Source of the DNA: Antedon mediterranea
Taxonomy: Eukaryota > Echinodermata > Crinoidea > Comatulida > Antedonidae
Length of the DNA: 64,000 bases
Direction of reading: 5' to 3'
NCBI RefSeq assembly: GCF_964355755.1
Contig: NC_092672.1
Location: 14,938,501-15,002,500, forward strand
Each line of letters starts with the position of its first letter. Within the stretch, counting starts at the first letter, position 1. Of this stretch, positions 10,213 to 20,600 are shown piece by piece. The notes below the pieces were generated by a model, which was not told the DNA's origin, searched no databases, and saw only the letters and a list, made by a program, of their open reading frames with translations. A program made the translations under genes and the position numbers.

Positions 10213-12400
10213 GAAAGGATAGGTACTAAAAATAACTATCTAAGTGGAAGCTGTTTTAAGGACGTACTTAACATAGATAAAGCTTTAGAATAAAACTAAA
10301 AACAGCTTAAATGGTGGTTAATATTAAAACTTAAATTTTGGTAGACAATGGAATAATTTTACCAACCTGGGAGTATGTTTCTAATGTTAAGTACAAAAGG
10401 TTTTGTGGTTTTAAGTTGTAATTCCCAGTGGTTTTCCTTGTCTTTGCGAGTTTTGTCGCTCCATTTGACACATGGAATATTGCAATAACTCTGAAATTTG
10501 TTATCGAGTGACCAGCTGAATTAAAATGTTCGGCTACAGGTTGAACAAGCTTTAATGTGTTGATAGCTGATCTGTATTGTGTCATTCTCATACGGAGAGT
10601 GTTTTTTTGTTTCTCCGACGTACTGTTTGCCACAAATATTACAGTATATGAGATAAATGACGTTTTTGGTTAGACAATTAATTGATTGTCTTATCCGAAA
10701 AATGCGGCCAGTTTAGTTACTCTTAAATTTTTCAGTAAAATCAACCAATGAACAAGTTTTGCAAGATTTGCCGCAAAGGTGACTGCCCAAATTTTGACTG
10801 TCATCATGAGAGTTAATTTCACTCTTACATTTGGATCTGACTAATATATCACGAATGTTGGGAGGTCTACGAAATGCAATAATGGGTGGTTCCGGAAAAA
10901 CAGTCCTGAGACGTTCTGTGGACTGTAGAATGGGCATATGTTTCTCAATAAATTAATAGCCCCGTAATGGAGGCAACCTAGGGTGATAGGTTTGTAATTT
11001 CTATTCCGGAGATGTCCGGTTAGTTCTTCGGTACGATTCTGAAAATCTAAATCTGAAGAACAGATACGTCTGATAGGTAATGCTTTACTGTTCGGTATGT
11101 TTTTAGTACAGTGTTGGGGATGACAACTGCTAAGGAGCAGGTACATATTTTTATCAGTGGGTTTACGGAATAAGTCAGTTTTTGAGAGTACCATTTTCTA
11201 TGGTCACTATAGTGTCCACAAAATCAACGTAACTAGTGGATTTGGTAACTGTAAATCTTAGGATCGATGGAGTGTTTTTTTTTACCATCACAGAAACAGA
11301 TTTTGCCACCTTATCCGCAATTTCCGGGGTGGGTTCCGTTGTGAGTTTACGATATATAATGAAGCTGTCTTAAGGATTCCTCTTAATAAAATTTGATGTC
11401 CATAGCAACAGTGGCAGAACCTTTATCAGCGGGTTTAATGATGATATCATTACTCTGACGCAATTTGGCAATGGCCTGCCTCTCTTGTTTTGAGATTGTC
11501 ACGTTTATCTGGACTCGGGACGTAGTTTTGTACATCCTCCTCAATAGCCTGGATAAATGTTTCTAAAGCTGGACAACGAATTTTAGGTGGATTCTAGGAA
11601 CTTTTTGGTTTAAATTTGTTAACGTTGCCTTCGTTTTGCGTGGTGCTGCTGTCTGAATCAGCAAAATATTCATGTAATCGTAATCTTCTAGAAAAAGACT
11701 CTATATCCAAAGATAGTTGTTGTGCGCCGACCTGCCTTGGTTTTGGGCAGAATTTAAGTCCTCGGGAAAGAAGTTTTTTCTCTCCTTCGGAAAGTCGACA
11801 ATTAATTTCAACAACTGAATCAGAGGTGTTGCTCTGATTCTTGTTATATGTCCCAACGAACCTTCTGCAGGGTTTCCTAAAAGCCCTGAAGTCATCCGAA
11901 GGTAGAGTCATTTGTGTTGAAATGACCAAGTCTGCAGGTAGACCAAATTTGTGATGTTCCCTTCGGGCCATTACCGTTGATTGTTTACGGCAGTCATTGG
12001 CGATAATCCTGAGTTTGTTTTGAAACTAGGATGCAGGAAGTTCTCTTTTCAACTTCTTAGTTCTAGAGTGAATTTCAACGTCAAACTCAGTGAGGATTTT
12101 GCGGCAATTGTCAATTTGGATCTCATTGAGATCTCTAATTTTGTTCAAATACCTTTTTTAATAGATACAGTACTACATATCTACATAAATAAAGTACATA
12201 AAAAAAAATTATATATATTTATAATTTTTTTTTTAAATATTTTTTTCGATCGAGATACGGTATTGTTCAGTCTATCTGAAGATCGTTTAACGTGAAACAC
12301 CGTGTAATAGACGTCCGTGTTCCATCTACTTTATAAAAATATATATTCGCTCTTGATTCCAATTGAGCACGTTTGCAGCCTCAACGCATCTATATAAGAC

Positions 12401-12446
12401 TTGCACTGATGAAGGGCTAGTGTTGCCCGAAAGCTCTGCTAACTTT
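12401..12446 (+). ncRNA. Hammerhead ribozyme core at Penelope terminus
   Basis: CTGATGA (12406-12412) is followed by A, then stem II GGGC/GCCC with loop TAGTGTT, then GAAA (12429-12432). A minimal stem III follows (A-G-C / G-C-T around TCT) with CTA as the candidate cleavage triplet (12439-12441) and then ACTTTTCTGG. All three core boxes and stems II and III fit the type I hammerhead layout known from Penelope-like elements. A matching stem I between the 5' flank (GACTTGCA) and 3' flank is not evident by eye, so activity may need a dimer, or may be lost. Confidence 0.7.
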
Positions 12447-12566
12447 TCTGGCTGTTTACTTTATCGTTTTGATTTAGCTTTTCGCTTTTTTTTTTTGTAT
12501 CTCCATTGAGATCCAGCCACTGATACCCACAGCATTGTCATTTTTTCAGTAATTTGCCTTTGGATT

Positions 12567-12602
<36 letters not shown>

Positions 12603-13029
12603 TACAGGATTAAGATTATAATATACAGCATTTAAAATTACCCACTATTAATTAATCAAATCACTTTAGATTAAGTTACTACAATCCTGAATTTGATTAG
12701 GGTGATTACTAAGCTATGTCCAAAAGTTACAGACGGATGTATCTTTTTTTTTTTCTCTTTTGTGGCGTTAACCACTGTATCTTTGACATCCAAAGGCAAG
12801 GAATGCTAAATTTACCCGAATCCATACTTGTTATATATATTTGGCTTATAATATATAAGTTTTAATTGAAACTCTTAAACTATTTTTCCCTTTAGAATGG
12901 TAATGGTCATTTTATCGTCATTGATGTGATATATTTTCAATTGTTTTGTGTTAGTTCGATTAAAGTTAAACTTTATTCAATTAAACATGTTGTTTTGGGT
13001 GTTTTTTTTTGCTGCTGGTGGTATCTACA

Positions 13030-13600
13030 ATATCTAAGGTAGGCTATATACTTGGGGTAAATGGGGGAACTTTAGAGGGGTCTGCCAGTGCCAAGGCAGT
13101 GTACAGATAGTCTGTTATAGGTCATTTGGTATTGCTTACAAATGTGCTAAATCATAATTATAACATTGGTTGCTGGTGGTATCTACAATATCTAAGCTAG
13201 GCCAGTTGGGGGAATGGAGTCTCTAGTCGAACTTTAGAGGGGTCTGCCAGGGCCAAGGCAGTGTACAGATAGTTTGTAATAGGTCATTTGGTGATTGCTT
13301 ACAATGTGCTAAATCATATAACATTGGTTGCTGGTGGTATCTACAATATCTAAGCTGGGCTAGTTGGGGAAATAGGGGTCTCTAGTCTAACTTTAGAGGG
13401 GTCTGCCAGGGCCAGGGCAGTGTTCAGATAGTCTGTAATAGGTCATTTGGTATTGCTTACAATGTGCTAAATCATATAACATTGGTTGCTGGTGGTATCT
13501 ACAATATCTAAGCTGGGTTAGTTGGGGGAAGGGGGGCCTCTAGTCTAACTTTAGGGTGTCTGGCACTGGCGGTGCAGCAGACAATTAGTCTGTTGTTATC
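13030..13600. repeat. About 158-bp tandem repeats in right arm (inverted)
   Basis: Inverted counterpart of 8830-9420, with the same unit words ('gctggtggtatctacaatatctaagct', 'gaggggtctgccag') and unit length. Unit-by-unit similarity to the other arm is high. Confidence 0.8.
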
Positions 13601-13756
13601 CATTTTGTATTGTATGAACACAACTTGTTCGTTTGGAATTGATTTTGAGTGGTACCTCACTCATCTATGCTAACCCCATTTTAGGCCCTCCCTCGGGGGG
13701 TCTGGCGGGCCTTTTGCAGCAGAGAAAAAGTCTGTCGTTTGTGATACTGTTATAAG

Positions 13757-14061
13757 GAGTGGAGCTGTGGCTTGGTGGTTATGATGCTTGGCTACCAATC
13801 TAAGGGTCCTGGGTTCAAGTCCTGTCATATGTCAGGGTTTTTTTCTCATGACAATTTACAACTCCACTCCCAAAGACTTAATAATAAGTCTTTGTCTATG
13901 TAGAGCATCTTGTGTATATGTTTGTCTTATATGTTCTAGTGCAGTATATGGAGAGCCATCTCGATAGTGCTTTGCACTCATGGCAATCCTCAGGGTGCTG
14001 CACCGCTGTGTTGTCATGTATGTTTGCCTGAAAATTAAATAAAATAAAAAATAAAATAAAT
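13757..14061 (+). mobile_element. tRNA-derived SINE inserted in the right arm
   Basis: The head resembles a tRNA: GGAGTGGAGCTGTGGCTTGG (A-box region) and GGTTCAAGTCC (B box, about 13812-13822). A body follows with a CTCCACTCC complement to the head (13861-13870), and an A-rich tail (aaataaaataaaaaataaaataaa) ends at 14061. The left arm at 8680 lacks this block and reads from 'cccattgg' straight into 'catccttataac', so the insertion is younger than the arms. Confidence 0.75.
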
Positions 14062-14273
14062 GGGCATCCCATGGTGGTAAAATTAGGTGGTATCTCTCTC
14101 ATCTAACCTGTGCCGATTTTTTAGCACGTTTCGGGGTCCCCCCGGTCTAGACGCAGCAGGGGGTACCCGGCAGACTTCCATTTTCATTCACTTCAAGTGA
14201 CCCCCAACACACTCAAATAGTCAGATGTTGGTACCTAGCTCATCTAACCAAATGTCTCTGGGCTGCCGGTCTA

Positions 14274-14690
14274 ACAGCCCGCCAACATTCTTTTAGACCA
14301 AAACTGTGTGACCTCGGTTGTGCTAGGATGAAGTCATGTGGGGCTGCGTCAACAACTATTGTGGGATCCATGTTGCTTTGTACCCCAGAATACATGTGCC
14401 TAGAAATGTCACTAAACATTGAAAAAAATACGTCATCTTCTGACATCTGGTCTCTCGGCATCACGTTCATCGAGTGGTTTTCTCAAAGAGATCATTGGAA
14501 TCACAAGAACAGGACGATGATCCTTGCCATTTATCAAGAACTGCATGAGGATAAACAAACTCCTCCAGTGTTGGGGGAACATTCACCTTTACATTCATCA
14601 CAAGCTGTTTTGAGCTATCCACAGAATCGACCACCTGCTGGACATCTTCTGAAACTTCTCCCCTTGCTCCAAAAGATGGCCCTGTAGGCT
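14274..14690 (+). pseudogene. Protein-kinase pseudogene, C-lobe half
   Basis: Continues the kinase after the 5.8-kb element. PANILLDQN (catalytic loop) is in one frame. KLCDLGCARMKS (DLG in place of DFG) follows in the next frame. Then come TTIVGSMLLCTPEYMCLEM (activation-segment end, APE-like), SSSDIWSLGITFIEWF (F-helix) and the C-terminal QNRPPAGHLLKLL region, ending at a TAG (14685-14687). From 14319 on, one frame is open, so this half is better preserved than the first. A frameshift between LLDQN and KLCDLG and the disrupted N lobe argue for a pseudogene. Confidence 0.75.
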
Positions 14691-14699
14691 AAAGAGTTT

Positions 14700-15470
14700 A
14701 TGAAGACACAGTGTTTTTGTTTTATGTTTTTTGTGTTGTTTTAAAGTTAGGTTAACCAATTAAGAAACAAGACCATATACATACAATTTCAATTTCACTC
14801 TTCCCTGATTAAAGTGATTTTAAAGTATGTAGTGAAATATACGGTAAGCTACAGTATACGGTTTAAAATAAAAGTAGACACTAAATATCTACCATCGTTT
14901 GAGGCAAAAATTAGGACATTGTAAATAATATTAAGGAGTGTCAATTTAGGATTTTTCAAATAAAACAAAATCATTATAAAACTTATTTTTGATTTACTGA
15001 ATTTTGACACTTACACATACTGATATCTTCACAACTTTGGAAATCAAAACGAATAGTGATAACATCTTTGACACTTTTTCTATTAATTAAAACCTCTGTT
15101 ATGAAATGGTGTTCTTTAATCTTTAAAGGCACAACGTATTCTGTCCAACCTTTAACATCACGGCACCAGTGGTTTAATACCTGCATACTATATCTTGATC
15201 AATGTATGCCTATTACAGTATTAAGTAATGGTAGCATTTTATTGCTACAGGTTATAAGATTATTTTGAAGTTTTTGTTTAACGTTTGATTAGAATGAGAG
15301 AAAGTAATTGTCCTATACAAAAATATCGGCATACAGATATGATTTACAGAAATTCACCGGGTTTTATGTTGTTTTGTTATTATTTTCTATTATATTATAA
15401 GTCATTCATCATCGTAATAATTGTTTTTCAAATTTTGATATTAATGTGAACCATATAATTTTGGACATTT
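14700..15470. other. No gene recognised
   Basis: AT-rich sequence after the kinase remnant. Short frames are present, but none has family motifs, splice context or repeats. Confidence 0.4.
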
Positions 15471-15477
15471 TAGAATC

Positions 15478-15986
15478 GAGATGGCGGCTATTCGGACACA
15501 TCATCAGATTGCAAAAGAAAGTCCCAGCCAATAAAGCAATAAGCTATAATTAGGCTAAGTATTATTTTGAAAACTGTAAGCAACAAAAGTATAGAGGACG
15601 ACCACGATCCACACTACCGGTTACTCTATCGAACGACGTGATCACCCTTCATAAAGCGTGGTTCCCACTAGCGACGCAACGCAAGGACGCAAGTGAATTG
15701 ACCAATCACAAGCGATGGCTTATTCGCTTGTGATTGCTAACTGTCTATAACTTCGCTTGTCATTGGTTAAAACGCTTGCGTTGCGTTTACGTCCTTGCGT
15801 TACGTTCTAGTGGGAACCAAGCATAAACAATCATCAACTGCACTAGGGCCCCCTCCTACAAAAGCATTAAAGATATAGAAACGATTCGGAGAAAAAAACA
15901 GACAGGACTGGAGGAAAGCAATCCGAGATAAAAGCAAAGTAGCCGAGGCGCGAAAGTCATCAGACTATCTGGTGGACCGGCTATAA
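15478..15986 (+). mobile_element. LINE C-terminal remnant split by a MITE
   Basis: Plus-strand frames read RLFGHIIRLQKKVPANKAI, YYFENCKQQKYRGRPRSTLP and, beyond the MITE, SDYLVDRL. This pattern (W/R-x-FGH...RGRPR-x-LP) is usual near the C terminus of LINE ORF2 proteins. Stops interrupt it and the upstream RT is absent. Confidence 0.6.
15656..15822. mobile_element. 167-bp palindromic MITE, copy 2
   Basis: TIRs are GCGTGGTTCCCACTAG / CTAGTGGGAACCAAGC. It is flanked by ATAAA at 15651-15655 and 15823-15827, a likely 5-bp target duplication, and sits inside the LINE remnant. It is the reverse complement of copy 1 (7408-7584) with very few differences. Confidence 0.85.
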
Positions 15987-15989
15987 ACT

Positions 15990-17100
15990 AAAGTTAAGTT
16001 ATAATTTTGTTGTTGTCACTATACAAAAAAAGTAGTAGTATGGTATACGGTTATTACTGCGAATCGCACCCAATCTAGTTCCGTTACAATATACATTTAG
16101 ATTTGTAAACATTATTCAAATAATACATACAAAAGATGCGAAAAACAATTAGACATAATAGATAGATATAAAATAATTTATAAATAAATCCCAAGAAGAT
16201 CTCTTTCATGATTGTGATGTTACCCCCATTTATTTCAACCACTACTCTTCTTGACAATTCAAAATCAATTATGTTTAGTTTAGCTTACATGTCAAGATGA
16301 ATACAGTCAAATGTTTTTTCACACATATAAATCAGAACCATCTTATATGTATATGCTTTTATTTTTCACTATAACTATAAAATCTTAGCTGCATTAATAT
16401 ACTGATGCCTGTCTGTAATTGTTTTAAAGTGGGGTTCACATGGAACTATGTCTAGAAGAAGTGGATTTAACAATTTTCTACTAACTGGACTAACCTTGAC
16501 AAATCCCGTTCTTTGGTACAATTATGTCTAGTTAATTCAATTTCATAAAAACCCTAGTATTGGAGATTTTAAATACTATTTTATGTATAAAATCATTTTT
16601 TTTTAAATTTATCATGTATGTTGTTTACTTTTAACTTGTGATTACTAATAATTGGTCTTTTTTTTGTATTCTACTCTATTCTTCTCTTCTATTAGCCCTC
16701 TGTCCTCATCAGATATAGTTCATTTAATTTTTAGGTCATTTTATGGGGTACACAATAAAGAAGAATAAGCATATTCTTTGCAATTTAAATGTTAAATATT
16801 AAAAGGACCATAATAATTGTCAATTGGGTTCCAAAATTCTTCAATCTCATTGGTGCAAATGAGGCTGAAGGCCACCTGCTGGGTTGTTAATTGGATTACC
16901 CTCATAAAATAACTGGCTATCCTTGGATTTACTTCTAAATCCAAGCAGCAATAATTTTCCAGAAAAATTATCCAAATTATGGCGAGATGATATAGATAAA
17001 TGATAAAGTTAATTAACTAGCCATGCATAGTTCGATGTGAACGTCACTTAAATCTTTTGGAATTGACATCATGTGGATGGATGGTCGTTTTAGAAACTTA
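15990..17100. other. No gene recognised
   Basis: AT-rich, low-complexity sequence. No coding exon, RNA or repeat family was identified. Confidence 0.4.
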
Positions 17101-17104
17101 GTTT

Positions 17105-17190
17105 GTCGTAACACGTACCTAACAATATAATAAGTCGTGCGTACGAGATAATAAGTCGTACGTACAAGTTTAAGTCGTACGTACAAGTTA
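17105..17190. repeat. CGTACGTAC minisatellite, second locus
   Basis: Three to four units of 'cgtacgtacaagtttaagt' / 'cgtgcgtacgagataataa' type match the array at 7590-7750. It lies about 400 bp upstream of the FET gene start codon. Confidence 0.65.
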
Positions 17191-17452
17191 GGCGGCAATT
17201 TTTTTAACGGATGTCCCTAATGGGGCTTTGTATTGATCCGATTGTTTTGATATTAAATTCGATAGTTAAAGCCTTTTGAATGTTTTACATTTTTAAAACA
17301 AAGGACTCAACTCCATACCCTACATTAATATAGTTGGACACAAACATGGCTTCTAATCCATTCAAACTTTCAAAGTCGCAACTCTTTTTTGGCTCTCTGC
17401 ATGCTGCAGCAAAGTGTGATAGGGCGCCCTCAAATAATAATATAATACCTAA

Positions 17453-17460
17453 TCACGTGA
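17453..17460. promoter_or_regulatory. Palindromic E-box upstream of the FET gene
   Basis: TCACGTGA lies 158 bp before the start codon. This is a consensus site for bHLH-ZIP factors such as USF/MITF. Position and sequence are seen; binding is inferred. Confidence 0.3.
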
Positions 17461-17617
17461 TGCTGCTGTTGATTTAGTGCGTGCGTCGGTCGGTTGTCCC
17501 AAATCCACCAAAGAAGATAGCGTATTTGTTGGCCGTTCAGAAATTAATTTGCGTCCTGCTAACTTATTCTTGTTATAAACTGCTGTAATTATCAGTGTAA
17601 GAAGCTGAATTGTGAAA

Positions 17618-20600
17618 ATGGCTACCGACTCTCGTAAGTTTACTATGTTTTGTAATAAAAAAAAAATTATAAATTATTATGTGTAAATGTTAATTTTATT
17701 TTGAGAAGGATATTATGCTAGCGTAGCAGCTCTAGCTGGATCCTCTAGCCTAGGCCTAGCCTAGTAGTAGTATGTCTAAGCAAAGCCATCCGTCTAAGCT
17801 ACCATAATGGCAAACCCACCAAAACTAGTCATAGTATTTCACGTAAACTTCTTCTTATGTTAATTGGTTTTTATTTTTCTGAAATATCTTAAATAATATT
17901 ATAGGATTGAAAAGATTTAAAGTGATTGTAATCTTAAATTTTCCAGTGCGACTCGCATGTTTGTTGGGCGTTTACCGCTTGGTTGGACTGTTTACCGCCA
18001 CGCCGGTGGGCCTAGGACTAGATGTTTTTTTTATTAAAGATCATCCAATTATTAGTTTTTGATAATTGTAGCTACCAAGTCAGGAATATTTTTTTATTTA
18101 TCTTTCAGTGTTCATTTCAATTTATTTCCACAATATAATAAAATACATAATAAATGCAATAAATTGATTATGTGGGGGTGGAGGGGAGAGTCATATAATT
18201 ATAAGACTTTGAGTTTGACCCACACCAAGATAACATTATATACGAAAAAGAAAAAAAAAACGTAAACTAATAAAAAATAAAAGAAAACAAAGCTACAATT
18301 TCTATTTAAAGTTAAACCATATTATCTTTTCTTAACTTGTCTTATAATAATAATATTATATATATTTAACATTCATCATATCTTAAAAGTAAATAGTTCT
18401 TGTATCCTAATTTAAATTTAGAAGTTGTAGATGCATTTTTAATATCTACATGGATTGAATTCCATAATTTAGCTCCTTGTATTTAATAGACGTTCTATCT
18501 ACGAAGCTACTTCGTAGGTAAAGTTGCAGTATTTTCTTTCTGTACTAGTGTAAATAGTATTGCCGATGACAAAACTGAGTTTTATATTCCGGCACCGGAA
18601 CTCAACTGCCCAGCGTTAGGGAATCCGACACACTATTGCGCATACCCAGAGCGAGGTAATCGGCGACTCCATACTAACAGCGATGGATCATTGCGCCACG
18701 CGGCGAACTAGCCTAGATGTCTACTACTAACAAAGAATATATATCACTCTTTGCTACTAAATAATACTAGTAAGTCTACCAGCTAGATGCGACCAGTGGG
18801 CCTATTAATTTTGTAATGAAAAAAAGTGTTTTATATAATTATGAATAAATATACAGTAATTACATGACTAGTTTTATGATTTTTCAAGTACAAAATAAAG
18901 ATTTCATATAACACATTATACTGTACATAACATGCAATCGTATACAAGTTGATTTATTTGTTGAAGACAGCAGCCGCCGCGCAGATGTGAAAAAAAAAAA
19001 AGAACTGTTTTTCAGGAAGTCGGGGTCGCAACGCTACGCTATTCCACTTTAGTACATTTCTTAAAATACGCAAACGTTATGACACTAGGGCAGGCCTGTG
19101 TTTTTCTCCGGTTCCGAACTTCATACTTTCTCTGTCTAATAAAATTACAGCATTACGATTCTTAGATAAATACTGATTCTTATAAATATCATAATAATTA
19201 TTTTAACGCGTGGCGTAGTCGTATTTTAATTATTAATTCATATATGGCCTAGGCCGCCAAGTTTTATCCATCGCTCGCTCGACGACTAACTAGGCTACAG
19301 TAAATCCCCAGTTAACACTCCGACTCTCGGTGTGGTGTGCGGTCTGTGGCACTAGTGCAGCAAGCTATAATTACTTCGCTCTGGGCATGCGCAATAGCGT
19401 GTCGGATTCCCTAACGGTGGGCAGTTGAGTTCCGGTGCCGGAATCCTAACCACGGCGTAAATTTAATTGACACCGAGCGAAATTATAGTCCCTAACTAAT
19501 CCGTCCAAATTTACGCCCGTCTAACTCATCGGCCATGGTCCGCCGTCTCTCGCTCGACTCATCTATCCAGGAAATTCCCTATTGCGAGAAGCATGATGTT
19601 GGTCTCAATAATAGTGGGCTGATTAATAGTTTAAAAACAACTTATGGCATTTTTTAAGTGAATTTTTATTCAACCTATTCTTCATTGATGAATCCCTTGC
19701 CAGTAATTAAAGTTGTGATGCGAAAAGTGTGTGTAATTTAATTCCACAGATAAAAACAATAAGCATAAGAAAACCCATCGCACAACAGGACCTTGTGGTG
19801 TGCCGAGGAGACGTTCTTCCTCAAGCGTGAGATCGTCGTAACAAAATGGGTAGAGTCCATTAAGTATGGGGGGTGTTTACTATTTACGAACCTATTCAGC
19901 ACGCGCTTCGACCACTGTGTAGGCAAAATATTTATTTTGTTAAATTCCTAAATTGATAATCGCGTATTCTGTAATCACGTGACTGAAGATGTAATCCTCA
20001 GCGACGAACAAAATACACATGCTTTAATGTGTTAGGAAAAAGCTTGCTGTTTATAATGCACATTGTTAACAACTATGCTACCACATGATTCACGGTGCTG
20101 CTATTCGTGTTTCCCGACGTAAATCGGCGGCGTGTAAATGAAACAATTGTTTTCACCAAATTGGTTCCTATTAGCCGTTGTCGACATAGCGATCGGCAGC
20201 TGGCGTAGTTAAGCTAAAAAGTATGTATTTTTTTCAAAAATTACACTAGAAAACATTTGCTAGTTTTGAAATTTTTAACTAGCAATTATCAAGAACCTAC
20301 TAGCAATACAAAATGCTAAACTAAATCTGTAATAGTTTAAGCATTGAATTATATGATTGTATTGTTATGAAACACAAAAGCAACAAGCACAAGCTATACT
20401 ATGAACGTTTGGTTTATTTTCCAATTTTTAGAGTATGGTGGTTACAATGCACAAGCCCAGCAGCAGAGGTAAGTAATGAATAATACATGTTTTTTGGGGT
20501 ATTGATAAACCCCCGCAAACCTAAACAAAAACATAGCAAAGCCTACCAAACCAACATAAAAGTAATTAAATTGTGTAGTGTATGACCCACTGGGTATATC

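Larger units (their letters stand above)
9785..12590 (-). mobile_element. Penelope-like retroelement, degraded, with inverted termini
   Basis: Minus-strand frames run in Penelope order. At 11594-11971 is the N-terminal region (SRGLKFCPKPRQ, RRLRLHEYF). At 10841-11194 is the late RT region (TDLFRKPTDKNMYLL, SSCHPQHCTKNIPNS, LPIRRICSSD). At 10713-10937 is the linker (IIAFRRPPNIRDILVRSK with C-x-x-C pairs CGKSCKTC), and at 10331-10633 the GIY-YIG-like tail (PVAEHFNSAGHSITNFRVIAI). The RT core between 11200 and 11590 is broken. About 190 bp of terminal sequence ('aatccaaaggcaaa...' plus hammerhead-like core) occurs at both ends in inverted orientation, like the pseudo-LTRs known for this class. 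No intact protein remains. Confidence 0.85.
8458..14273. mobile_element. 5.8-kb long-inverted-repeat element inserted in the kinase
   Basis: The ends are TAGACCGGCAGCCCAGAGAC and its inverted copy. The long arms (8458 to about 9985, and about 12400 to 14273) match each other for about 1.5 kb apart from indels. Flanking ACA triplets at 8455-8457 and 14274-14276 look like a 3-bp target duplication: removing the element and one ACA rejoins the kinase frame to read D-I-Q-P-A-N, the expected catalytic-loop motif. No transposase frame is seen, so it is non-autonomous or a foldback element. Its centre is a Penelope-like element, and its right arm holds a later SINE. Confidence 0.8.

Noticed and set aside
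13757-13830. A functional tRNA gene at the SINE head
   Set aside because: It has A and B boxes, but the acceptor and anticodon arms do not close properly, and a SINE body with an A-rich tail follows.
14240-14470. Minus-strand frame across the kinase half
   Set aside because: The plus strand carries recognisable kinase motifs; the minus frame is its shadow.
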